Shown piece after piece: positions 1 to 8,600 of a stretch of DNA of 64,000 nucleotides. The position numbers and the translations under genes were made by a program. The notes beneath the pieces are model-generated. The model did no database searches. It saw only the letters and a list, made by a program, of their open reading frames with translations, and had not been told where the DNA came from. How positions within the stretch are numbered: position 1 is the stretch's first letter; each line of letters opens with the position of its first letter. The stretch comes from Streptococcus sanguinis SK49 (lineage in GTDB: Bacteria; Bacillota; Bacilli; Lactobacillales; Streptococcaceae), in the NCBI RefSeq assembly GCF_000212815.1, contig NZ_GL890986.1, positions 310,001 through 374,000 on the forward strand. Reading direction: 5' to 3'.

Positions 1-563
1 CCCTGAATGATGAAAATGGCATCCTTGGTCTCTTCATCAAACTTATAATACTCACTGTCACGAACATCCAGCCAAGCCAAAATGCCTTTGGCATCCCGAT
101 AGACATAGTCCGTCTTGGCAACATGCTTCTCCTTGGACAAAATAGGCAGAAAAACATCTTCCTTTTGGCTTACAGTGAATTCTATCTGACCATCAATCTT
201 ATCAAAATCATGCCCACCAATAGCCAGTAGAGAATGCAGGGCTTCGACATTATAAATATCAATAATGCTATTAATATGAGGGAGCGAGCCTCGGTGCTGG
301 ATATTGCGAATCAGAGCAGGAACCGTCGGAGGATTTTTCTTGACACTGCGACCTACGCGCTGGAGTATTTCTATATAACCTTGAACCACTGGCGACTCAA
401 GCACCTCATCCAAGTCGCAAGCCAGAGCCCAGTCTTCCATTCCCTTTTTCTTTTTTAGAAATGAGGGTGACAGTTCTGCATGAGGATTGACATTCTTGGC
501 AATCCCGATAACGACACTCTTAATGCCTAAATCACCCAGACTCTTATCAATGACAAATTTCAT
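1..563 (-). CDS. B3/B4 tRNA-binding-domain protein (3' end outside window)
   Basis: Open reading frame of at least 187 residues running off the left edge of the window, so the C-terminus is missing. The ATG at 563-561 follows a strong GGAGG site. The protein begins MKFVIDKSLGDLGIKSV and contains the PALIRNIQHRG and LPHINSIIDIYNVEAL segments typical of the B3/B4 domain also found in the phenylalanyl-tRNA synthetase beta chain. Free-standing members are common in Firmicutes. Some have been proposed to edit or bind mischarged tRNA, but the activity of this one is not known. It is divergent in function from, and not obviously co-transcribed with, rpoE, whose terminator lies between them. Confidence 0.75.
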   Translation of the reverse strand, partial: MKFVIDKSLGDLGIKSVVIGIAKNVNPHAELSPSFLKKKKGMEDWALACDLDEVLESPVVQGYIEILQRVGRSVKKNPPTVPALIRNIQHRGSLPHINSIIDIYNVEALHSLLAIGGHDFDKIDGQIEFTVSQKEDVFLPILSKEKHVAKTDYVYRDAKGILAWLDVRDSEYYKFDEETKDAIFIIQ

Positions 564-640
564 AGCAGCATACCTCCATCTTTTCTTTGTTAAATTTTAT
601 TAGTATTCTACACCTTCCGAACTTATATTTCAAGGAATAT

Positions 641-677
641 TAAAAGAAACAAAGGATTTCGCCCCTTGTTTCTTTTG
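641..677 (-). terminator. Rho-independent terminator of rpoE
   Basis: Immediately after the rpoE stop there is a long hairpin. The arm at 642-655 (AAAAGAAACAAAGG) pairs with 664-676. On the minus strand the stem is followed by a T-rich run. Confidence 0.75.
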
Positions 678-683
678 GTTGAT

Positions 684-1274
684 TTATTCTTCCTCTTCGG
701 TCTCCGTGTCTTCGTCAGAGTAGTCGTCATCTTCTTCGTTGAGTTCGACTTCTTCACCAAGATCATCCGGAGCGATTTCGTTGATTTCAGCATCATAAGC
801 TTCCACTTCATTCTTCTCATCGTCTGGATTTTCCTCATCGTATGAGAGAGCTGGATCTGCTTCGTAGCCGTCCTCATCTTCTGGATCGTCATCGCTGTAG
901 TCAATGGCATCCTCGTCGCCATCCATAAAGGCATTGACGCGTTTCTTCTTACGTTTCTTAGGTGCATCGTCCTCATCAGTCTCTTCCAAGGCGATGATCT
1001 CTTCATCCACTTCGTCGATGGCATACCATGAACGCAGACCCCATTTATTATCCCCCAGCGGAATAAAGCTGCCGTCTACATTGAGTTCTGTGTAGAATAA
1101 AGGCAGAGCATCACGAATCTCACTGTTTGATTTTCCCAGATAGTTTTGAATTTCATTGACCAGATCATTAAAATACATCTCATGGTCGCGGCCGCGGGCT
1201 TCCAAAATGGCACGCGCCACTTCAATCATAGAAAGCTCACTTTTTTCCTGTCCAGCAAATACTTCTAATTCCAA
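684..1274 (-). CDS. rpoE: DNA-directed RNA polymerase subunit delta
   Basis: A 196-residue protein that binds core RNA polymerase and in Gram-positives promotes complex recycling and promoter selectivity. Residues about 1-85 form the HARE-type winged-helix domain ([34 protein letters not shown]). The rest is the typical unstructured, extremely acidic Asp/Glu tail. This tail explains several long overlapping reading frames on both strands here that are not genes. The start ATG follows AAAGGAG. The gene is single, with its own terminator downstream and a gap of about 185 bases to tig upstream. Length and composition are normal for streptococci. Confidence 0.95.
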   Translation of the reverse strand: MELEVFAGQEKSELSMIEVARAILEARGRDHEMYFNDLVNEIQNYLGKSNSEIRDALPLFYTELNVDGSFIPLGDNKWGLRSWYAIDEVDEEIIALEETDEDDAPKKRKKKRVNAFMDGDEDAIDYSDDDPEDEDGYEADPALSYDEENPDDEKNEVEAYDAEINEIAPDDLGEEVELNEEDDDYSDEDTETEEEE

Positions 1275-1399
1275 AGTTGATCTCCTTTAAGATTAAGTAA
1301 AGGCTTGTCGCCCTCTTGCAATTTTTCGCTACTTTCTATTGTACGATAAATTTCTATTTTCGTCAAAAGAAAATCCAGGAAAAATCACGGAACAAGTAC

Positions 1400-1432
1400 A
1401 AAAAGAAACTAGTGCATCTGTACACTAGTTTC
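1400..1432 (-). terminator. Rho-independent terminator of tig
   Basis: Perfect 10-bp inverted repeat, GAAACTAGTG (1405-1414) and CACTAGTTTC (1423-1432), followed on the minus strand by TTTTT. It lies just past the tig stop. Confidence 0.9.
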
Positions 1433-1459
1433 AAATAATCTCATTTTGAATGATGAAGC

Positions 1460-2743
1460 TTATTTCACTTTCGCAGTGCTAGTAATCAATTCAACAGCTT
1501 TCTTGATAGCAATGTCGTGTTTTAGCATATCTTCTGACAGCAATTGACGAACACGTTCTACTTCCATGTTGTAGTCTGAAGCCAATGAAGTTACTTCTGC
1601 TTCGATTTCTTCTGAGCTAGCTTCAAAACCTTCTGCCTTAGCAACTGCTTCTACGACAAGGTTTGTCTTAGTGCGTGACTCAGCATCTGCTTCGTATTGC
1701 TTGTGCAGATCTTCCTGAGTAGTTCCAGTGATTTGGAAGTACATGTCAGGTGAGATTCCTTGGCGTTGCATGTTGCCCAAGAATTCATTAACAGCGCGGT
1801 GTACTTCTTCGTGGACCATTTCAGCTGGCAAGTCAACGATTTCAGCGTTTGCTACTGCTTGATCAATAGCTGCTGCTTCTACCGCATCCTTATAAGCTGT
1901 TTCCTTAGCTTCTGACAATTCTTTGCGGTACTTTTCTTTCAGCTCGTCAAGAGTTTCAACTTCTTCGTCGATGTCTTTTGCAAGTTCGTCGTCCAATGCT
2001 GGAACTTCTTTTTCTTTAACTTCGTGAATAGTTGTCACAAACTTAGCTTCCTTGCCTGCCAAGTCTTCTGCTTGGTAGTCTTCTGGGAAGGTTACGACAA
2101 CGTCCACTGTTTCACCTGCACTGTGGCCAACCAACTGCTCTTCAAATCCTGGGATGAATTGACCGCTACCCAGTCCAAGTGAGAAGTTATCGCCCTTGCC
2201 GCCGTCAAATTCAACTCCGTCAACAGATCCAACAAAGTCAATCACAACTGTATCACCGTCAGCTGCTGGACCTTCTTTAAGAACCAACTCAGCCAAGTTG
2301 TTACGCTCACGCTCAATGCGCTCATCTACTTCAGCGTCAGTCACTTCTTTAGTAGCTTCAACAGTTACTTCTAAGTCTTTGTAAGCACCCAGCTTAACTT
2401 CTGGCTTAGTGACTACTTCAGCTTTGATGACCCAGTCTTGACCTTTTTCCATAGACTCGACATCAAACTGAGGCTGAGCAACTACTTCGATACCTGCTTC
2501 TTTGACAGCCGCTTCGTATGCTTCTGGAAGAAGAGCGTTCAAAGCATCTTGGTAGAGGGCTTCTTCACCAAAACGTTGGTTGAAGATAGCACGTGGAAGG
2601 CGACCTTTACGGAAACCTGGTACAGCAATATCTTTTTTTACTGAGTTAAATACACGGTCCAAGGCTGGCTTGATTTTCTCTTGACTGATGCTAAAAGTCA
2701 AAAGGCCGCGATTTGTTTCTTTGTTTTCAAATGATACAGACAT
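1460..2743 (-). CDS. tig: Trigger factor (ribosome-associated peptidyl-prolyl isomerase)
   Basis: A 427-residue chaperone that binds at the ribosome exit tunnel and folds nascent chains. The N-terminal ribosome-binding domain (about residues 1-140) carries the signature [21 protein letters not shown]. The FKBP-like isomerase domain follows (about 150-245, [19 protein letters not shown]). The C-terminal helical arms make up the rest. Length is the usual one for streptococci. The ATG follows AAGGAG. The gene appears monocistronic, bounded by its own hairpin terminator. In streptococci this protein (also called RopA) supports secretion and maturation of exported proteases; that is family knowledge, not visible here. 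Confidence 0.97.
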   Translation of the reverse strand: MSVSFENKETNRGLLTFSISQEKIKPALDRVFNSVKKDIAVPGFRKGRLPRAIFNQRFGEEALYQDALNALLPEAYEAAVKEAGIEVVAQPQFDVESMEKGQDWVIKAEVVTKPEVKLGAYKDLEVTVEATKEVTDAEVDERIERERNNLAELVLKEGPAADGDTVVIDFVGSVDGVEFDGGKGDNFSLGLGSGQFIPGFEEQLVGHSAGETVDVVVTFPEDYQAEDLAGKEAKFVTTIHEVKEKEVPALDDELAKDIDEEVETLDELKEKYRKELSEAKETAYKDAVEAAAIDQAVANAEIVDLPAEMVHEEVHRAVNEFLGNMQRQGISPDMYFQITGTTQEDLHKQYEADAESRTKTNLVVEAVAKAEGFEASSEEIEAEVTSLASDYNMEVERVRQLLSEDMLKHDIAIKKAVELITSTAKVK

Positions 2744-2822
2744 TCTGTCATTTCTCCTTAAAATTTATTGAATACAACCCATTATAGCATAATTAGAGTT
2801 TTTTTCAAAATTATTTTTCCTT

Positions 2823-3386
2823 TTATCCCTTCCTGATCTTATCCTCTGTATAGGCCGCTCTAGCGCCGCCAATTAGCTTGGGACGACTGGCTAAAGCTGT
2901 GACATGGGCAGCTCCCAATTCCTTGAGAATCGGTCGGATAGGAATCTGCACATGCTTGACATGCATGCCGATAGCAGTATCGCCAATATCCAGCCCTGCC
3001 TGAGCGACAATGAACTCTACCTCGACAGGATCTTTCATGTATTGGAAAGCCGCTAGCTGACCGCTGCCTCCAGCATGAAGAGTAGGCAGAACATTGACTA
3101 TCTCCAAATCCTTCTTGTTCGCCAAGGCTCTTTCGACTACGAGGGCGCGATTGAGATGCTCACATCCCTGAACTGCTAGAAAGATACCTTCCTCTTCTAA
3201 GATATCCAGTATGGTTTTGACAATGACCTGTCCGACTTCCAGACTGGAATTCTGACCGATATGGCCTCCGACAACCTCACTAGAGGATAAACCCAAAACA
3301 AAAATATCCCCCTCGACCAAGGCAGCCTTGTCCAAAACATCTAGAACAATCTGACGAGTGTCTGCTCCAATCTTAGCTAAGTCCAT
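2823..3386 (-). CDS. TIGR01440 / UPF0340 family protein
   Basis: A 187-residue soluble protein of the YwlG family, whose biochemical role is not established. It contains the conserved segments [30 protein letters not shown] and [19 protein letters not shown], which span almost the whole length. The ATG at 3386 follows GAGGTGAG. It lies 12 bases downstream of the ECF S-component gene and is probably the last gene of the truA-kinase-transporter group, an arrangement also known from pneumococci. No signal peptide or membrane segment is seen. Confidence 0.85.
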   Translation of the reverse strand: MDLAKIGADTRQIVLDVLDKAALVEGDIFVLGLSSSEVVGGHIGQNSSLEVGQVIVKTILDILEEEGIFLAVQGCEHLNRALVVERALANKKDLEIVNVLPTLHAGGSGQLAAFQYMKDPVEVEFIVAQAGLDIGDTAIGMHVKHVQIPIRPILKELGAAHVTALASRPKLIGGARAAYTEDKIRKG

Positions 3387-3398
3387 GTCTCACCTCGT

Positions 3399-3881
3399 TT
3401 ATTTCACTGCGACTGCCTTTTTCAAACTCTCCGGGAAAGCTTTGTAAAGAGCAAATCCAACTGCTAAACCAAATGCATTCTGCATAAAATTACTTGAGAT
3501 TTCGGCTAGGGCAGCCCCGACACCATTCATGATACTACCAAAGAGGGCATAGCCACCAACCATAGCCGCTGCGGCCAAGACCAGACCAAGATAGCGACTC
3601 TTGCCCTCAAAGCCAGCAAAGAACCCCTGAAGTCCGTGGCAAATCAGACTGAAAATCATCCACTGAGGATAGCCAGCAATCATATCAATCAAAAAGCCTG
3701 AAAGACTTCCAACAATAGCTGCTTCCTTGCGACCAAAGTAGAAAGCTGTAAAATAAATCCCTGCATCCAGCAGTGTCAAAAATCCTGTCGGAGTTGGGAT
3801 TTTTAAAAAATTCCCCAAAACCACAGATAGAGCTGTGATGAAAGCTAAGATAATTAATTTTTTAACTTGATGATTTCTCAT
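3399..3881 (-). CDS. ECF transporter S component (probable vitamin B6 or HMP precursor uptake)
   Basis: A 160-residue integral membrane protein with about five or six hydrophobic segments (LIILAFITALSVVLGNFLKI at the start). It has the S-component look: short, alanine and glycine rich, with an early positively charged stretch. S components bind a vitamin and work with a shared EcfA/EcfA'/EcfT energy module encoded elsewhere. The start overlaps the end of the pyridoxine/HMP kinase gene by 20 bases. This strongly suggests the substrate is the one phosphorylated by that kinase, that is pyridoxal/pyridoxine or hydroxymethylpyrimidine. Names such as PdxU or HmpT have been used for relatives; the choice between them is not decidable here. 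Confidence 0.75.
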   Translation of the reverse strand: MRNHQVKKLIILAFITALSVVLGNFLKIPTPTGFLTLLDAGIYFTAFYFGRKEAAIVGSLSGFLIDMIAGYPQWMIFSLICHGLQGFFAGFEGKSRYLGLVLAAAAMVGGYALFGSIMNGVGAALAEISSNFMQNAFGLAVGFALYKAFPESLKKAVAVK

Positions 3882-4632
3882 ACTGAACTACCCCATATTG
3901 ATCTGAGCTCTGAATCGCTCGGTAAACAAAATCTTTAGACAATTGAACTGCTGCAAGTGGAGACTTGCCGATAAGCAGCTGACTGGCAATGCTGGAAGCA
4001 AATGTGCAGCCCGCTCCGGTATTGTTGCTGGCCAGCACTGGCGATTCCATGACCTCAAAATCTTGACCGTCATAGTAAACATCCACCGCCCGCTCCTTGC
4101 TCAAGCGATTGCCGCCCTTAATCACCACATGCTTGGCCCCCAAATCATAGAGTTCCTTGGCTGCAGCCTGCATATCCTCCAGACTTTTGATTTCTTTTTG
4201 GGTCAATAGCTGAGCTTCTGCCAGATTTGGCGTGATGATGCTGACATAAGGGAAAAACTTAATGATTTCCTCTCTCAGCGCACTGACTTCCAAGTCATGA
4301 TTTTCCTTGCAGACCAGAACAGGATCCAGGACTACTGGTATATCCGCATGCTGCTTGACAAAAGCCAAAGCCTGCTCTGCTATTTGCAGATTGGGCAAAA
4401 GTCCTATCTTAATAGCAGAAAAAGGAACATCCTTGAGACTGGCCAACTGCTGGGCAAAAACCTCTTCCTCAACTGGAATGACCTCAAATCCCTTATCAGT
4501 CATAGCTGTCAGGCAAGTCACAGCTACGAAGCCATGCAGGCCATTGACTGTATAGGTAGCCAAATCAGCGTGCAGTCCTCCGCCGCTGAAAATATCATTG
4601 CCCGAAAGGGCTAAAATCAACTTATTCTTCAT
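3862..4632 (-). CDS. pdxK: Pyridoxine kinase / hydroxymethylpyrimidine kinase
   Basis: A 256-residue ribokinase-superfamily enzyme of the ThiD/PdxK type. The N-terminal segment [17 protein letters not shown] matches the substrate-binding start of the family. The C-terminal [15 protein letters not shown] is the anion-hole and catalytic motif; it contains the Cys seen in ThiD2-like pyridoxal kinases rather than the more usual Asp. It is expected to phosphorylate pyridoxine/pyridoxal or HMP. The start overlaps truA by 11 bases and its end overlaps the ECF S component by 20, so uptake and trapping are translated together. The precise substrate is an inference from these neighbours. Confidence 0.85.
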   Translation of the reverse strand: MKNKLILALSGNDIFSGGGLHADLATYTVNGLHGFVAVTCLTAMTDKGFEVIPVEEEVFAQQLASLKDVPFSAIKIGLLPNLQIAEQALAFVKQHADIPVVLDPVLVCKENHDLEVSALREEIIKFFPYVSIITPNLAEAQLLTQKEIKSLEDMQAAAKELYDLGAKHVVIKGGNRLSKERAVDVYYDGQDFEVMESPVLASNNTGAGCTFASSIASQLLIGKSPLAAVQLSKDFVYRAIQSSDQYGVVQYEKSSS

Positions 4633-5371
4633 AACGAATCTCCTTTAGATAGAGGCCGTTTGGACCGGCTGTTGGCCCTGCCAGATGGCGATCTTTCTCC
4701 GCTAAAATCCTCTGAATTTGCTCCACCGGCATGCGCTTATTGCCAATCTTGAGCAAGGTACCGACCATATTGCGGATCTGCTTGTAGAGAAAGCCATTGC
4801 CTGAAAAAGTAAAGACCAGAAATTTACGCTCTGCATCATAACGAACCTTAGCCTCGGTGATGGTCCGAACCTTGTCTTCCACACTGGTCCCCGAAGCAGT
4901 AAAGCCTGTAAAATCATGCGTCCCCTCTAACTGAGCAATTGCTTCTTCTATCAGACTCAGCTCCAAAGGATAAGGATAATGCGTAGCATAATGGCGCATC
5001 ATAGGATTTTTAGGTCGGCCGATGTCCACCAAAAATTCATAGGTCTTGCTGTGCTTATTGTAGCGAGAATGAAAATCATCCGATACCTGCTCCACCCTGA
5101 TAAAATCAATATCTTCCGGCGTCTGAGTATCTAAGGCAAAACGCAATTTCTCTTCATCCCGCTCTTCTGGTAAATCAAAATGCAGCACCTGGCCCAGAGC
5201 ATGGACACCGCTGTCGGTCCGGCCCGCTCCATGAATCACCACAGGCTGGCCTTTATTGATACGGGTCAGGGTCTTTTCAATCTCTTCCTGAACGCTTCTG
5301 GCATGGGGCTGTCGCTGAAAGCCAGCAAAGCCATAGCCATCATAGGAAATAATCGCTTTATAACGTGTCAT
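4622..5371 (-). CDS. truA: tRNA pseudouridine(38-40) synthase TruA
   Basis: A 249-residue enzyme converting U38-U40 of the tRNA anticodon arm to pseudouridine. It starts [19 protein letters not shown]. It contains the catalytic Asp in [13 protein letters not shown] and the later [14 protein letters not shown] segment conserved in TruA. Length is normal. It is the first gene of an overlapping group with the pdxK-type kinase, ECF S component and TIGR01440 gene. The 256 bases upstream separate it from the metalloprotease gene. Confidence 0.95.
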   Translation of the reverse strand: MTRYKAIISYDGYGFAGFQRQPHARSVQEEIEKTLTRINKGQPVVIHGAGRTDSGVHALGQVLHFDLPEERDEEKLRFALDTQTPEDIDFIRVEQVSDDFHSRYNKHSKTYEFLVDIGRPKNPMMRHYATHYPYPLELSLIEEAIAQLEGTHDFTGFTASGTSVEDKVRTITEAKVRYDAERKFLVFTFSGNGFLYKQIRNMVGTLLKIGNKRMPVEQIQRILAEKDRHLAGPTAGPNGLYLKEIRYEE

Positions 5372-5505
5372 GTGTTTATTTTAGCAGGAAAAAAAGCCCC
5401 CAGCAAGCCCTAAAAGCAGGAACTGTCCGGGGACAGATTTTTCGAAAAATATTGTATAAGAAATAGGGATAATCTGCACTTTGACTTGCCATTATGCAAC
5501 AAAAC

Positions 5506-5562
5506 AACCCATCTGAATCAGACTGTCAGTGACGACACAAACAGAACTAATTCAAATGGGTT
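5506..5562 (-). terminator. Long imperfect inverted repeat, probable terminator of the metalloprotease gene
   Basis: The arms AACCCATCTGAAT (5506-5518) and ATTCAAATGGGTT (5550-5562) pair over 13 bp with a single G-T wobble. The minus strand continues GTTTTGTTGC. It sits about 70 bases past the metalloprotease stop. The stem is longer and its loop larger than usual for a streptococcal terminator, so a small repeat element is an alternative reading. The rest of 5372-5627 holds nothing I recognise. Confidence 0.5.
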
Positions 5563-5627
5563 ATTGATCACATATTGCTAAAGGTCATTATTTGCAGCTA
5601 CTCATGTAGGCAATTAAACACTTTTTC

Positions 5628-8600
5628 TTAGGAACCCCAAATGGAGTTTTCATCCATAAAGCTGTTGGTATTCTTGAGCAACTGCGTAAAGACAGCATAC
5701 TTGAAGTCCTTGGTTGCACGTTCATCGACACGAGACTTCTTCAGATCCTTGTCAACAGCTTCTGCAAAGCCAGCTTTCAGCTCTTCATAAGTACTATAGA
5801 CTTTTCCGTTGACAGTCACTGGCTTAATACCTGAGGTTTGTGCTTTATCCACAACTTTTCTGAAGTAAGCTTTCTTGAAGGCTTCCATAGTTTCAAATTC
5901 ACCTCCAGAAATTTGCTTGATGATAAAGTTATCGCTCAAACCAGTCACCCCTTGCTCATTGGCTGTCTTACGGTGTTTATTAGAAGCATAGCTTACAAAG
6001 CCTTTTTCATAACCATAGTAACCCCAGATTCTGAAGGTATTATGCTTGAACATCAAGGCACCTGGCGCTCCAGTACTGTTTTGACCGCCGCCATAGATAC
6101 CTGTCATAAAGTCAATAGCAATGTAACTAGAGTCGTAGTCAGCAGGGTTATAAATTCGATTGTCCACCGCACGGTTAGACAGCAAGCCTTGGTCAACCAA
6201 GTCCTCTACAGATGAAACTGACATGGCCGCTTTCTCTTCTGCCGTCAACTCTCTCACGACATCATATTGAGTCCGAGCATCTACAACCTTCGGCTCAACC
6301 TTCTTGAACCATTTAGCAGCTGCTGCATTTCCTTTATCCACAACTGCTTGACCTTCAAGGTAATCCAGCAGCATGAGAGTATCATTATAGCCCTTCATAT
6401 AGTGGTCGATGTCTGCTCGGTTCTTGAAGAGACTTGGCGAGCTATTGAAAATGAGACTACCATTATTTGGACGATCAAAGGCCATATTGAGACCCAGAGC
6501 ACCCCAGCCTGGCTGATCAGGAACAGGCGATTGGAGCAGACCTTGGGCATAGCCTTCTGGTCCAATCCCTTGTCGTCTGCCATGTCCGCCCAGATAAATA
6601 TCTCTGTCATTGACGTGGGTAAGCTCGTGCGTGAAGACGGACACACCGTATTCTGTCAAGAGATCAAAGGCCTCGAAGTTCACACGGATTGAACCAGCAG
6701 CGTGGGCACCATAGCCATTTGACTTGTACCAGCCACCAGCTCTGCCGCCAACTAGATTAAAGAACTCGCGGGATGGTGCATAAGGATTGCCCTTGTTATC
6801 ATTTCCGTTGACATCAATCCAGCCACGTCCTTCCACATCGAAACCATCCCATACAGCCGTTACATTTTGCTTGACCATTCTGGACTTGATATCATCTGCG
6901 AGCAGTTTGTACCAAGTGTCTACGTGATTTCGATGCTGGGTCGCTACTTCCTTGATGCGCGCATTAAATCGTTCATCAGACCATGACCGGCGCTTGTCTC
7001 TGTTGACAAAGGCCATCGTGCTATAGTTTGACAGAATGGCTAAGCGCGTATTCTTCAAGGTTAGCAGCGGAAGGATATAATTGCTGAAATATTCAGAGTT
7101 GAGATTGTCAAAGACGCGATACTTAGCAGACTTGATCTCCTCTACTTCTGACTGGCGCTCTTCAAACTGAATAAAGCCTCGAGTTGCATCCTTGAACCAA
7201 GAATCCATGTCCGCAAAGTCAGTCAGCAGGCGACGGTTGTAATCCAAGTAAGCCACCAAATCACTAGACTTGGACTCAGCCTTCAACTGACGCGCAAACA
7301 TATTGACATTGTCTGCCCCTTTCAGTTGATTTTCTGTCGAACGTCCAATCTTAATCAAGCGATCCAGCAATGGTACTTTTTCACCATAGAAGTCTGGTTT
7401 GAAGAGTACCAGCTCCTTGAGGTTATAGTCGCCAAACTTGAGATCGTAATAACGGTTGAGGTAGGTCAGACCGAGCATGATAGCCGTCTTATTCTCTTCG
7501 ATTTTAGCTTTCAGAGCTTCATTGGCTGCCGGATTATCAGCATGGAATCTTGTCCACTCATTGGCCAAGAGCTTACCAAGCATATCCCGCAAGTTGGCTT
7601 TCACTTCAGCCAGAGATTCATCCAGGAAGAGGCGCTTCACTTTGTTGACCTTGTCATTATCATTAGGCAGACCAACAGAATGATAGACTTCATCACTGTA
7701 TAGTTCAAAGCTCTTCAAGCTCTCAGTCAGCTGAGTCAGCAAGTCTTCTTTGACAGCCGTTGAGTGATTTGGAGTATAGACTGTACCAAGCTCTGCAATC
7801 TGATATTCCGGCAGAGCCGTCTCTTCAAATCGTGCTTGATTTTGAAGATTGTAGATGATCTTGCTTCCGTCTGCAAAATGGACTAAGATCTTATCTGCAT
7901 CCGTTCCGCCAGCAACAAACTGGTTACCCTTCAGAGCTTGAACTGCCAAGACTTTCTTAGTCAGCAGATCGCCTGCCTTACCAGCATCCACCAGCTTATT
8001 GGCTTCATGAATCAAGAACTCTTGATTGTAGAAAGGCATAAAGCGCTCGAGGTTCTGATAAAGCTGTTCATTTTCTACTTTGTAACCTGGCTTGTCTTGA
8101 TAAGTACTTGTTCTCAGAATAGCAGCATTTAGTTTCTCAGTCGTTACTTCATTTGCGCTGCTTTGCTCAAGAGCCGTAATCTGATAGCTCTTGACTTTTT
8201 GCTCCGCTTCAGCTTCTGTCAAGCGGCGGAACTTAGCATCTTTACCTATCTTGGTTCCAGAGCTTTGTCCCTGAACACCAAAGAGGTTTTGGAGTTTTTG
8301 CCCCATCCAAGCATCGGTAATCTCATTATCTGAGCTAAAGAGCTCTTTACCGTTCACTACTGTGGCATAGCTGACTGTGTCATTGATAGTTCCATACGGC
8401 CAAATGGAAGCAGCGATACCAGCCGCATTTCTTGAGCCTGCATCCTCTAACTTACCTTTGGCAACGGACTGAGTTAGCTTGCCCCAATTACCCCAGCCTG
8501 CACCTGAATAGTTGGTGAAGTTTTGAGCGACCAGCATACCTGCATTTTGGCCACTCTTGACCCAAATATCTGCTTCGACATAAGCTCGGCTTACCAAGGA

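Noticed and set aside
623..1024. Long reading frame antiparallel or shifted within the rpoE acidic tail, rich in Met, Lys and Arg
   Set aside because: It is a frame shadow of the Asp/Glu-rich repeat coding in rpoE; the composition is an artefact and no ribosome-binding site precedes it.
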